A DNA stretch of 64,000 nt from Candidatus Edwardsiibacteriota bacterium (GTDB taxonomy: Bacteria > Edwardsbacteria > AC1 > EtOH8), in NCBI GenBank assembly GCA_020053305.1, contig JAGVNJ010000030.1, positions 1 to 64,000 of the forward strand. The letters run 5' to 3'. Position 1 is the stretch's first letter, and each line of letters starts with the position of its first letter. Made by a program: the position numbers and the translations under genes. Positions 51,998 to 60,373 of this stretch are shown here, piece after piece. The notes under the pieces were generated by a model that ran no database searches, was not told the origin of the DNA, and was given only the letters and a program-made list of their open reading frames with translations.

Positions 51998-52995
51998 TTT
52001 ACATCGACCTCCCTTAAGAAAGCAGCCGCCTCCTCGGGCGGGGTGGGGTTTATGTAGAATCCGGTGCCTCTTTCAAAGCCCGCCACCCTGGTTAAGCGGG
52101 GCATGATCTCTATATGCCAGTGATAGTGGTCAATTTTGGGCCGGTCGCAGGGGGCGGTGTGGAGGACCAGATTGTAGGGCGGGGTGTTGACCGAACGATT
52201 CATGCGCAATAGCGTTCCTTTAAGGATTTCGGCCAGTATTTTCAAGTCAGGAATGGTAGTGTTTTCAAAGCTGGATAGATGATTTTTGGGCAATATCCAT
52301 GTCTCGAAAGGAAACCGGGCGGCATAGGGAACGATACTGACAAAACGGTCGTTCTCAATGACCAGCCTCCGGGCGTCCTCAATCTCTTGCTTGATGATAT
52401 CACAGAATACGCAACGCTCTTTATATTTGTAATATTCCAGAGAGCCCTCCATCTCCTCCTTGATGGTCTTGGGGACGATGGGCGTGGCGATCAACTGGGA
52501 GTGGCTGTGTTCCATGGTAGCCCCGGCCCGGAACCCCTGGTTTTTGAAGATCATCAGGTATTTGAGCCGGATGTCGCGCTTCAAATCCTGCATCCGGGAC
52601 ACAAAGGCCTGCAGCAGATCCGCTATCTGACCGGTTTCCATATCGGCCAGATGAAGGTCATGCACCGGGGTTTCGATGAAAATCTCATGGGCCCCGATGC
52701 CGGTCATTTTGTCGTAAAGACCTTCGCCGGATTTATCCAACTGACCTTCAACCCGGAGGGCGGGAAACTTGTTGGGTACCACCCGCAATTGCCAGCCCGG
52801 GCCGTTGGGAGGGGAACCGGGCGGCCGGGCGGCCATGATCTCCGGGGGAGTAAGCGCTTCGTTCCCATAGCAAAAAGGACACCCCCCTTTTTTGGTTGGC
52901 TCCGGTACTACTTCGTAATCAACCGGACGTTTGCCTCTTTCGGTGGAGATGATGACCCAACGGCCGATGATGGGATCTTTTCTTAATTCAGGCAT
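51994..52995 (-). CDS. galT: Galactose-1-phosphate uridylyltransferase
   Basis: 333 residues. GalT of the HIT superfamily: CPFCYGNE (zinc Cys pair), VVPNKFPAL, GAHEIFIETPVHDLHLADM, NQGFRAGATMEHSHSQL (active-site His-x-His-x-Gln in which the usual HPHGQ reads HSHSQ), CDIIKQE, and DHYHWHIEIMPRL. It swaps UMP between UDP-glucose and galactose-1-phosphate; related enzymes use ADP or other NDPs, which the HSHSQ variant leaves open. First gene of the minus-strand operon, behind the promoter at 53029-53058; glgA follows with a 4-base overlap. Confidence 0.92.
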   Translation of the reverse strand: MPELRKDPIIGRWVIISTERGKRPVDYEVVPEPTKKGGCPFCYGNEALTPPEIMAARPPGSPPNGPGWQLRVVPNKFPALRVEGQLDKSGEGLYDKMTGIGAHEIFIETPVHDLHLADMETGQIADLLQAFVSRMQDLKRDIRLKYLMIFKNQGFRAGATMEHSHSQLIATPIVPKTIKEEMEGSLEYYKYKERCVFCDIIKQEIEDARRLVIENDRFVSIVPYAARFPFETWILPKNHLSSFENTTIPDLKILAEILKGTLLRMNRSVNTPPYNLVLHTAPCDRPKIDHYHWHIEIMPRLTRVAGFERGTGFYINPTPPEEAAAFLREVDVN

Positions 52996-53028
52996 AATTA
53001 TATACTAATTTCTGAAATGCTTATGTTC

Positions 53029-53058
53029 ATTATAGCCTAATCCTTTTACCAAAGTCAA
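53029..53058 (-). promoter_or_regulatory. Promoter of the galT-glgA-mglA-recG operon
   Basis: On the minus strand, TTGACT (53058-53053), an 18-base spacer and TATAAT (53034-53029). Confidence 0.7.
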
Positions 53059-53097
53059 TAAATAAGAGGCTGGATGGATTGCCAGCCTCTTATTTAT
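53058..53097 (-). terminator. Terminator after the parvulin gene
   Basis: A 16-bp perfect stem (53058-53073 with 53082-53097) with an 8-base loop. The outer half is AT-only, giving the U-rich tract on the minus strand. Its left arm touches the -35 box of the galT promoter. Confidence 0.85.
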
Positions 53098-53119
53098 ATT
53101 GTTGGGAAGTGTCTTTTAC

Positions 53120-54616
53120 TTATTTTCTGGGTTTAGCCTTCTTTTGGAGTTTTCCCTTGGGCTCCTGTTTTTCAACCGGAGTGTCTTCCATCTTGGCCGG
53201 CTCCGGAACTTCGATAAAATATTCTATCTTGGCCTCTTCCTTCAATCTCTTCAACAGTCCGTCATAAAGGGCCTGCTGGCGCTCCTTCTGGAGCTGCCCG
53301 CTTATCTGGCCCTGGACCTGCTGAAAATCCCTGACCCCGGCCTTGATCTTGTCATCGATGCGATAAATGGCGTATTTGGCAAAATATTTGACCGGTTTGA
53401 TAGTGAATTTGCCGGCTTTCAGGCCGGAGGCGGCTTTGAAAACCTCCGGGGCCACCTGGTCCCTGTTCACCAGGCCCAGATCGCCGCCCTTATCCTTGCT
53501 GGCATCCAGAGATATCTTCCCGGCGATGGCGCTGAATGATTCGGGCGCCGCTTTGATCTCCTCGATTATCTTCTTGGCCTCATCCTCTGACCCGATTACG
53601 ATCCAGCTTAGGTGCAGCTTCTGGCCTTCCTTTTTTTCCAGCTTGACAACGGCATAGCGGGGCTCGGTCGGGATTATCTTGGAATATTGGCCCTTGGCGG
53701 TCTTGAACAGGGCCGGTTCCGGCGCAGGCTTCTGATCCTTATTGATCAGCCCCAGGCTGCCGTTGCTCCGGGCGTTGGGGGCAGTGGAGTATTTGGCTAC
53801 CAATGTATCAAAGGGCTGGCCTTTTTTGGATTTCAATTCCTGGTATATCTTCTGGGCCTGGGCATAGTTGTCAACCAATATCTGGCTGGCCCTCACCTGC
53901 TCCGGGGTCTGGTACTCCTTGATGTTTTTTTTGTAGTAATTCTTTACTTCCTTGTCGGAGGGCTGGGCCTTTTGGATGACCTCCTGGTCGTATAACCCCC
54001 TGATCAGCAGGTTCTGCTCGGTATCCTTGATCCGCTGAAAGGTCTCCGGGTTGTTGATGATCCCCTGCTTCTGGGCCTCGGCGTGAAGCAGCTGGCGCTC
54101 GATGAGCTGGTCCAGAAACCTCTTCCGTCCGGCGTCGCCCTCGAACTGGGTCCGGTAGTGGGAGGGGACCTTCTCCAGTTCGGCATCCAGCTCCAGCTTG
54201 GTCATGGGCTGTCCGTTGATGATGGCGGCATATTCCTTGAAATTCTTGTTGAAGCAACGGCCCACCCCTTCCAGGGAAAGGCTGTCTATGCCGGGGATGT
54301 CGGATTTGGCGTTTTTATAATCGGTGACCACCTTCTGGTAGTTCTCGGCGGAGGTCTGGAAATTGTTGGACCGCTCATAGGCCAGGGCCAGATAATAGGT
54401 ATAATCCTTGGCCATTTTCGACTTGGGGTAGCTCTCCAGAAGCTTATGATATGCGGAGACGGCCTGGGGATAGTCCTGGTATTTCAGGCTCAGCTGGGCC
54501 ATCTGCGCTAATAACATCTCGGGGTCTTCTTTGGGGGCTTTGTCCTTGGCGGCCAGGGCGCCTGCCGCGGTTAAGGCCAGGACCAAAATAAGCGCAAAGG
54601 TTCTCTTAAAGGCCAT
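53120..54616 (-). CDS. Exported peptidyl-prolyl isomerase (parvulin/SurA-like) with TPR region
   Basis: 498 residues. Signal peptide MAFKRTFALILVLALTAAGALAA. Residues about 35-110 hold tetratricopeptide-like units (YQDYPQAVSAYHKLLESYPKSKMAKDYTYYLALAYERSNNFQTSAENYQKV), then a SurA-like N-domain (LIERQLLHAEAQKQGI) and two rotamase-like domains (about 285-370 and 375-465; VRASQILVDNYAQAQKIYQEL, LSWIVIGSEDEAKKIIEEI with GGDLGLVNRDQV). The tail is Lys/Pro/Glu-rich. It would assist outer-membrane protein folding in the periplasm. I chose the ATG at 54616, with GAAGGAG ahead; the open frame extends 59 codons further without a signal peptide. Confidence 0.9.
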   Translation of the reverse strand: MAFKRTFALILVLALTAAGALAAKDKAPKEDPEMLLAQMAQLSLKYQDYPQAVSAYHKLLESYPKSKMAKDYTYYLALAYERSNNFQTSAENYQKVVTDYKNAKSDIPGIDSLSLEGVGRCFNKNFKEYAAIINGQPMTKLELDAELEKVPSHYRTQFEGDAGRKRFLDQLIERQLLHAEAQKQGIINNPETFQRIKDTEQNLLIRGLYDQEVIQKAQPSDKEVKNYYKKNIKEYQTPEQVRASQILVDNYAQAQKIYQELKSKKGQPFDTLVAKYSTAPNARSNGSLGLINKDQKPAPEPALFKTAKGQYSKIIPTEPRYAVVKLEKKEGQKLHLSWIVIGSEDEAKKIIEEIKAAPESFSAIAGKISLDASKDKGGDLGLVNRDQVAPEVFKAASGLKAGKFTIKPVKYFAKYAIYRIDDKIKAGVRDFQQVQGQISGQLQKERQQALYDGLLKRLKEEAKIEYFIEVPEPAKMEDTPVEKQEPKGKLQKKAKPRK

Positions 54617-54672
54617 AGTGGGCTCCTTCGTTAGGTTTAGGTTTAGTTGGTTAATATTTATTGTTAAAAAAT

Positions 54673-55272
54673 CTAATGGAAGAATAGGTGCATCACTGCC
54701 CCCGAGGCCAGGGGTATCCGGATATTGTCGTCCAAAGGAATGGGCAGAATTTCCACCACCGCCGCGGCCCCGGCCCCGGCAGCCATCTCCCAAAAGGTAA
54801 GGTCGGTCCCCGGCAGGTGCATTATTATCAGGCCGATGATCAGGCAGCCCGCCAGCCCGGCCCCGGCCCCCTCGAATGATTTCTCAAAAAATTTGGTCCG
54901 GCCGACGCTCCGGCCCACCAGGGCCGCCAGGGAATCCCCGACTATCAGGTAGGAGATGGCCAGTATTGCGATGGAATCCCTGAAAAGCGTGAAGCAGGCC
55001 AGGGAGGAGAGCATCAGGTAGGTGGCCCCGGTCAGGGCCGAGATCTCGTGTTTTCTTAACAGGGGGCCGAATATGTCCAGGAATATTATTTTAATGAACA
55101 GGTGCTTGAGGCGGATGATATCCACCACCAGGATGGCCACGGCGATAGCGGCGATTATCCATTTGGCCAGAACGGTCAGGTGGAGCAGCATGAAGACATA
55201 GTATAGACCCGGAAGGGCCAGGCCGGCCAGTATATGGAAAGCCTTGCGCCGTATTTCACGTTGAATGATCAT
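54673..55272 (-). CDS. SEC59/DGK1/VTE5-like lipid kinase or phosphatidate cytidylyltransferase
   Basis: 199 residues with six or so membrane helices. The N-terminal REIRRKAFHILAGL, the VGDSLAALVGRSVGRTKFFEKSFEGAGAGL stretch and ILPIPLDDNIRIPLASG near the end are the COG0170 signatures (dolichol kinase, phytol kinase, CTP-dependent diacylglycerol kinase group). It would phosphorylate a membrane lipid alcohol with CTP; the true substrate cannot be told. It lies 23 bases after the PorV-like gene, on the same strand, and upstream of the parvulin gene. Confidence 0.85.
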   Translation of the reverse strand: MIIQREIRRKAFHILAGLALPGLYYVFMLLHLTVLAKWIIAAIAVAILVVDIIRLKHLFIKIIFLDIFGPLLRKHEISALTGATYLMLSSLACFTLFRDSIAILAISYLIVGDSLAALVGRSVGRTKFFEKSFEGAGAGLAGCLIIGLIIMHLPGTDLTFWEMAAGAGAAAVVEILPIPLDDNIRIPLASGAVMHLFFH

Positions 55273-55295
55273 CAGGCGGCGTCAAATCAAAATTG

Positions 55296-56279
55296 TCAAA
55301 ATGTGAATGCACCGGAGAGCCGGGTGGAGCTTTCCAGATATTTATGGGCCATATAGGCGTAATCGAAATTGAAGCGCCCCAGTTTCAGCCCGGCTCCGGC
55401 GGTGAACCGGCCCTGATCCCCGCCCAATCTTAAAGCGATCCTTTTTTTCAGCCAGTATTCCAGACCCAAATGAAGGTCCAGGCTCATGCTGCCCAGGTGG
55501 TAATTGGCGGCGGATTGCCGTCCCTCAAACCTGAAATCGCCGCCCAGAGCCAGGGCCATGGGCCTTTCTCCGGCGATGGAGGGGTGGTAGGAAGCTCCCA
55601 GCCTTACGGTGGGAGTAATCACCTCCTTGGTGCCGTTATCCCAAGCCAGATAGGTGGTGGTCAGATCCTGCAGATTAATACCAAACTTTATCTTTTCCCT
55701 CCAGGCGGTCATCAACCCGGCATCCAAGCCCAATCCCCAGGCCGAGCTGGGCCCCACTGATTTATTGACGAATTTCAGATTCAGCCCCCAGCGGGTGTCC
55801 GGGTTATATTTACGGCTATAATTCAGCAATAAGGCCGATTCCACATCATCATTGTAGATGATCTTGGAATAATCCAGCCGCTCTCCGGCATCCATTATGC
55901 CGTTGTTGTTCAGGTCTATCAAGGCCTCGCTGGTGTAGGGAATGTCCTTGACAGACAACCGGATATATACCAGCCCCAGAGCGTATTGCCCCATCGGCCG
56001 GGAATATCCCAGGGCATCGTGGGCCACCAGCGAACTGAAATTATTGGAATGTGCGAAGATTATCTGATGGCCGGCCGAAAAAGTCCCGGCCGGGTTCCAG
56101 TAGCCGGCAAAGGCATCACTGGCGATGGATACATAAGCTCCGCCCATGCCCATGGCGGCCGATCCCAGGCCGATATTCAGAAATTCACCGGCATATTTTG
56201 AGGCAATTGCCGGGAAGGGCAGGGATAAGAAGCAAATAATGATGAATTTTATTATTTTCCGTATCATGACTTTAGACAA
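55296..56279 (-). CDS. PorV/PorQ-like outer-membrane protein (second copy type)
   Basis: 327 residues with a signal peptide (ending PFPAIA-SKYAGEF). FLNIGLGSAAMGMGGAYVSIASDAFAGYWNPAGTFSAGH is the PorV/PorQ signature. Barrel strands follow, ending in ...STRLSGAFTF with a C-terminal Phe. An insertion in an outer loop, DLNNNGIMDAGERLDY, has the DxNxNGxxDxGE pattern of a calcium-binding loop. It is distinct from the PorV-like gene at 35673. Function unknown; PorQ-type proteins sit in the outer membrane of FCB bacteria. Confidence 0.82.
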   Translation of the reverse strand: MSKVMIRKIIKFIIICFLSLPFPAIASKYAGEFLNIGLGSAAMGMGGAYVSIASDAFAGYWNPAGTFSAGHQIIFAHSNNFSSLVAHDALGYSRPMGQYALGLVYIRLSVKDIPYTSEALIDLNNNGIMDAGERLDYSKIIYNDDVESALLLNYSRKYNPDTRWGLNLKFVNKSVGPSSAWGLGLDAGLMTAWREKIKFGINLQDLTTTYLAWDNGTKEVITPTVRLGASYHPSIAGERPMALALGGDFRFEGRQSAANYHLGSMSLDLHLGLEYWLKKRIALRLGGDQGRFTAGAGLKLGRFNFDYAYMAHKYLESSTRLSGAFTF

Positions 56280-56335
56280 TGGATATCTTATAAAAGTTTA
56301 ACAAGTTTTAACATTTAATGATAATTCATAAAAGC

Positions 56336-58627
56336 CTATTTGTCAAGATATAACGACAGCTTTGTCCCAGCCGCTCCGTTCTTTTTAGGGGCATAAGCTA
56401 TGCCCATGATAAACCTAAGCAGTTCCGGATCTTCGGTCAGATCACCCTTTAATAATACGGTTTTCATGGCTGTTAAGCCGGCCAGACTATCCCGGTTGAC
56501 AGACAGGGCTGTGGGGAAATCAGGGAATGCCAGGAGAAATTTTTTCAAAGCCGTTCTTTCGGAGGCGGACATGCTGTCTCCGGCGATTATCAATAATTTG
56601 GAATACTTGTAGCCCAGCGAAGGAGAAAGACTGTCTACGGCTGTTTTATTGACCACCAGGCCCTTCTCCCGGGCCAGTTTCCCGGCTGATACCGATCTTG
56701 CCGAGTTGTTCCTGCCGGGCTGCACCGCGATCAGCAGGTCGCCGCCGGCCCTGAACGGCTGAAGGACCCGGAAGGGGTTCTCGGCGTAGGGGCGGGGGTA
56801 ATAATTGAACACCACCACCTGGTCCCGGTGATCAGCACTTCCCCAGGTAAGGCGATAGGCCACCATTCCGCGGGTTGGTGCTTTACCCAGGATAATAGTA
56901 GTATCAGTTATGTCATCGGAAAGCTTAATGGCTTTGACCCTGCCTGGTGTGGCAGTGGTCAAGGGCTCGATAAAGATACTATCCACAGGTCGGTTAATCT
57001 TGATATAAAGCCCGGCTTTTCCGGCTGCAAAGACCATTCTGGAATCTATGGGCAATGTGCCCAGCTCCTGCCTGACCTTCGAGAAGGCCGCGGCTCCCAC
57101 GATCAGCCACTCCTGGCTGGAGTGCGGGCCCTTGCGGCCCCTAATCCCTCTGAACAAATCGTGCCAGAAAAGTCCCTTTACCCGCCCGCCGTCGGTGGTG
57201 CCCTTGATGGCGTCGGTCAAACGCCAGTAGAATTCTTCGGGGGCGGCAGGGACGGTGCTTTTCTGCAACAATACCCAGTCTATTTGTTGGCCGGCCATCA
57301 TCTGAACCTCATCACCTTTGAGATATTTGGACCAGACATTGGTCATCTCAAAACATTGCTGGGCGTTGGATTCGTAGATCATCATGGCATCCAGGTCCAG
57401 ACCGGCATCGTTCATCATCGGCGGGTCCTGGCCGTGCTCGTGGCCCTTGTCCCAGCCCAGGGTAAAGCCCCATACCGGCTTGGTTACCCCGGCCTCGGCT
57501 ATCAGTTTTTCCACCGCGGTGGCCGAGCGATGGGCCTGCCACCACTGCCAGCGGGCCCGGATGGGCCTGTCGGACATCGGTTTCACCTGCCGGGCTACCC
57601 ACAGTATCCGGTCCTTTTTGCTCCACTTGTTCCAACCGGCCGGTTTCTCGATATTCATCTGCTCCACGAAGGCGTCCACCGTCTCGTACCCTCCGGCGCC
57701 CGGCCGGATATAATCCAGCCCGATGAAGTCCACGTTGGGGTCCTCTTGCAGCAGCTTCAATATCATTACAATATCGGCCCGGCGTTTGGCATCATCCAGA
57801 TTAACGTGATGGTTGGGATAAACCCGGCCGTTCTTGGCCTCCAGCGAGTAATCGTATTTCAATTTCCTCAAGGGCTTGCCCCATAAAAGATAGCTGCCTA
57901 CATATCCGCCGAATTGCAAACCCTGTTTGTGGCACTCCTCGGCCAGCTTGGGGAACACCTTGAAATTCTCCTTGATCCAGGGGTTTTTGTCATTGATCCC
58001 GGGATAATCCTCAATAGTCCAGCCCACCGAATACCAGACAGCATCGGCCCCCAAATATTTGGCCCAATCGGCAAAATTGGTCCAGTGCCGCTGGTTTTTA
58101 ACCGGAGAGGGAAGCTTGGCGTTGAGCATATTCCCGGCGCTCTCTATGGTCATGGCGCAGAATCCGTCGGGTATGGTCTGGGGAGTGCGGGATTTGATCA
58201 CGAAAGCAGTAGAGTCTGAAAGTAGTAAAGTAGTAACGTAGGATGATAGCAAAGTAATAGAGTCCACCTTGGCTTGTTTGGAGGTAACCGAGAGCACGGC
58301 CTGGTAGCTGCCCAGCGGCGGGTTCCAGGGCATGGCCCAAGTGCCGCGCCAGATACTGTCCTTTTTGTCGTAGCGTAAAGCAATTTCTGCGCAATTGCCA
58401 ACCCCGGATATCAGGCTGTCGCCGTGACGGAAGGATACTTGCAAAGAGGCGGAGTCGGGGTTTACCTTAAGCCGGGAATCCGGCTTAAGGCTCAGATTGA
58501 CGATCTGATAGCGGTAGTATTCCCCTTGGTCTGTTTTAAGATAAGATGCTTTATTCCCGGCATTGTCAAGGCCTGCAGTCAGTATAACAATGGCGGACAG
58601 GCAGGAGAAAAGGGTGATCTTGTGCAT
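56336..58627 (-). CDS. Exported TIM-barrel protein, glycoside-hydrolase-like
   Basis: 763 residues with a signal peptide (MHKITLFSCLSAIVILTAGLDNAG). An N-terminal beta-sandwich (about 30-150) is followed by a TIM-barrel-like part (about 165-480: WAKYLGADAVWYSVGWTIEDYPG, LAEECHKQGLQFGGYVGSYLLWG, VDFIGLDYIRPGAGGYETVD, DAMMIYESNAQQCFE), which resembles DUF187/GHL10-type or alpha-amylase-like putative glycosidases. Acidic residues in IGLDYIRP and MIYESN are catalytic candidates. The C-terminal part has a beta domain and a DUF-like Rossmann region (LLIIAGDSMSASERTALKKFL). A low-complexity stretch (58205-58265) adds LLSSYVTTLLLSDST in frame. Substrate not known. Confidence 0.65.
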   Translation of the reverse strand: MHKITLFSCLSAIVILTAGLDNAGNKASYLKTDQGEYYRYQIVNLSLKPDSRLKVNPDSASLQVSFRHGDSLISGVGNCAEIALRYDKKDSIWRGTWAMPWNPPLGSYQAVLSVTSKQAKVDSITLLSSYVTTLLLSDSTAFVIKSRTPQTIPDGFCAMTIESAGNMLNAKLPSPVKNQRHWTNFADWAKYLGADAVWYSVGWTIEDYPGINDKNPWIKENFKVFPKLAEECHKQGLQFGGYVGSYLLWGKPLRKLKYDYSLEAKNGRVYPNHHVNLDDAKRRADIVMILKLLQEDPNVDFIGLDYIRPGAGGYETVDAFVEQMNIEKPAGWNKWSKKDRILWVARQVKPMSDRPIRARWQWWQAHRSATAVEKLIAEAGVTKPVWGFTLGWDKGHEHGQDPPMMNDAGLDLDAMMIYESNAQQCFEMTNVWSKYLKGDEVQMMAGQQIDWVLLQKSTVPAAPEEFYWRLTDAIKGTTDGGRVKGLFWHDLFRGIRGRKGPHSSQEWLIVGAAAFSKVRQELGTLPIDSRMVFAAGKAGLYIKINRPVDSIFIEPLTTATPGRVKAIKLSDDITDTTIILGKAPTRGMVAYRLTWGSADHRDQVVVFNYYPRPYAENPFRVLQPFRAGGDLLIAVQPGRNNSARSVSAGKLAREKGLVVNKTAVDSLSPSLGYKYSKLLIIAGDSMSASERTALKKFLLAFPDFPTALSVNRDSLAGLTAMKTVLLKGDLTEDPELLRFIMGIAYAPKKNGAAGTKLSLYLDK

Positions 58628-58646
58628 GTTGTTCGGCTTGATGTCC

Positions 58647-58904
58647 TTATTTCTGTTTTTGATATTTGATCTTGAGCGCCAGCAGTATCAGGTTCAACGA
58701 TATGGTGGCCAGGTTGGCGATGATGATGGGCATCTGCCGGATCATGAACCCGTAGACGGTCCACAGGGAAAGGCCGATTATCATCAATATCAAAAACCAG
58801 ATATTGAAATCATCCATGTGCTTGGTTTTCAGACTTTTTATTACCTGAGGCAGAAAGCTGAGGGTGGTCAGAAAACCTGCCAGTAGCCCAATAATTTTAA
58901 TCAC
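58647..58904 (-). CDS. SemiSWEET (PQ-loop) sugar transporter-like protein
   Basis: 85 residues with three membrane helices, the classic SemiSWEET size. IIGLLAGFLTTLSFLPQVIKSLKTKHMDDFNIWFLILMIIGLSLWTVYGF contains the PQ-loop motif (FLPQ), and the end has NLATISLNLILLALKIKY. Two copies make a transporter, usually for sugars. The GTG at 58904, preceded by GGAGA, gives the normal length; a longer open frame upstream is unlikely. Lies 19 bases before the glycosidase-like gene on the same strand, which would suit uptake of the released sugar (inference). Confidence 0.9.
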   Translation of the reverse strand: MIKIIGLLAGFLTTLSFLPQVIKSLKTKHMDDFNIWFLILMIIGLSLWTVYGFMIRQMPIIIANLATISLNLILLALKIKYQKQK

Positions 58905-59018
58905 AGATGTTCTCCGTTGAAGTTCATTATGCAGTATTGGAAACGGCGAAAAAATGCAGCCTGTCATACATTCAATCTGTTGGGCAAGTGCGTGTTCTCA
59001 GTATGACGATCGATGGAC

Positions 59019-59906
59019 CTACTGGGTGTCCAGGATGATGGGCAGGCCGTCCTTGCCGGCGCCGATGACTATGACCTTGGCGTTGGGCGAGGTGGCCAGC
59101 TTCTCGGTGGCCTCGATGCCTTTCCACCGCAGCAGCGGCTGGCTGATGCCCTGGGCCACAATGTTCTGGAAGTCGGAGATGCCCTTGGCCTCGATGCGTT
59201 TTCTTTCGGCTTCCTGTTTTTCTTTCATGAGCACGAATTCCATGCGCTGGCTTTCTTGTTCCGCCTTGAGCTTCTCTTCGACGGCATCAGTCACTTTCTT
59301 TGGCAGCGTGATGTTTCTCATGGGGGTATTTTCCACGATTATTCCTCGTCCCGCCACCAGTTTCTCCAGATCCGTCAGGATGGTCTTGGCTAAAAGTTCC
59401 CGCTGGGAAGTGTAGAGGGCCTTGGCCTCGTACCCGGCAGTTACCCCCCGGCAAACCGAGCGGAATTGCGGGGCCAACAATATCTCCTGGTATTCCAGGC
59501 CTACCGTCTTGTACACCTCGGCCGCCTTATCCGGGTCTAGGTGGAATAGGGCACTGACGCTGATTTTGACGGTCAGCCCTTCCTTGGAGGGCACCTCCAT
59601 GTCCTCATACAACTGCTGGGTCTTGATGGACATCTTGGCGATCCGGGCCAGCGGGTTGCGCAAGTTGATCCCGGCCTTAAGGGTCTTGGTGGATACGTGC
59701 CCGAAGAAGTCCACCACGCCCACGTGGCCGGCCGGGATGACGGTCAGCATCTGGAAGATGGCGACTATCAAAAAGAATACGGCCACGATGCCGGAGACAG
59801 CCCTGTTCTTGGCAAAGGCCTCGTTGAACTGCTTGGTCTTCTGCCCGGCCGAGTACCACATGAAACCGGCCGCGATAGCGATGATCAGTGTGAATATGAA
59901 AAACAT
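59019..59906 (-). CDS. Prohibitin/SPFH-domain membrane protein
   Basis: 295 residues. Two hydrophobic segments at the N-terminus (about 1-18 and 37-58), then a band-7/prohibitin domain: IPAGHVGVVDFFGHVSTKTLKAGINLRNPLARIAKMSIKTQ, YKTVGLEYQEILLAPQFRSVCRGVTAGYEAKALYTSQRELLAK, GIIVENTPMRNITLPKKV, and a coiled-coil EEKLKAEQESQRMEFVLMKEKQEAERKRIEAKGI. Such proteins form membrane microdomain rings that guard proteases and stress response. GGAGGTCC precedes the ATG. One of two SPFH genes here. Confidence 0.93.
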   Translation of the reverse strand: MFFIFTLIIAIAAGFMWYSAGQKTKQFNEAFAKNRAVSGIVAVFFLIVAIFQMLTVIPAGHVGVVDFFGHVSTKTLKAGINLRNPLARIAKMSIKTQQLYEDMEVPSKEGLTVKISVSALFHLDPDKAAEVYKTVGLEYQEILLAPQFRSVCRGVTAGYEAKALYTSQRELLAKTILTDLEKLVAGRGIIVENTPMRNITLPKKVTDAVEEKLKAEQESQRMEFVLMKEKQEAERKRIEAKGISDFQNIVAQGISQPLLRWKGIEATEKLATSPNAKVIVIGAGKDGLPIILDTQ

Positions 59907-60373
59907 GGGGGACCTCCTTTAATGTTTAGATGGTAAATAGGCAAAATGATTTGGGATAGGATTATACTAATATCTTTCTGTATTTATGTCGCAGCTTATC
60001 GGTCGCCGCGCTTGAGTCAGCGATACCATGAATGATATCGCTGGTTATCATCAAGACTTTTATCAAAGTTTGCAAAACTCAACCCCGGCCCTTCTCTTAA
60101 AAGAGAAGGGTGCAGGGATAGGTTGGTAAACCTGGATTCCGACCTCTCCCTGCCTGGCGGCATCCCTCTCCGCTGCGGAGAGGGAGTGAGGGGGAGGTTC
60201 AGGAATGACAAACTGGGATTGCCTCGTTAGAAGAGCAGGATGTCTTCTCGCAATGACGAAAATATCTGTGTGCCTTCTGTGTGTTTTGTGATTAAATCCT
60301 GGATTCCTGTCTGCACAGGAATGACACGGGACAATAATGTTAGTGTCTTTTCGTGTGTTTCGTGGGCAAGGTG
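59907..60373. other. 467-base gap with several dispersed palindromes
   Basis: Contents: CCCTTCTCTT/AAGAGAAGGG (60089-60110), a 10-bp stem TCCCTCTCCG/CGGAGAGGGA (60163-60185), a half GTCATTCCCG-type hairpin ATTCCTGT/ACAGGAAT (60303-60322), and TTTCGTGTGTTTCGTGG (about 60348-60365). No gene is seen. The 60163 and 60089 stems could act as terminators for the 60374-61953 minus-strand genes. Confidence 0.7.

Noticed and set aside
56828..57886. 352-codon frame opposite the glycosidase-like gene
   Set aside because: Shadow frame rich in Gly/Pro/His without a start signal; the minus-strand frame has a signal peptide and a barrel pattern.
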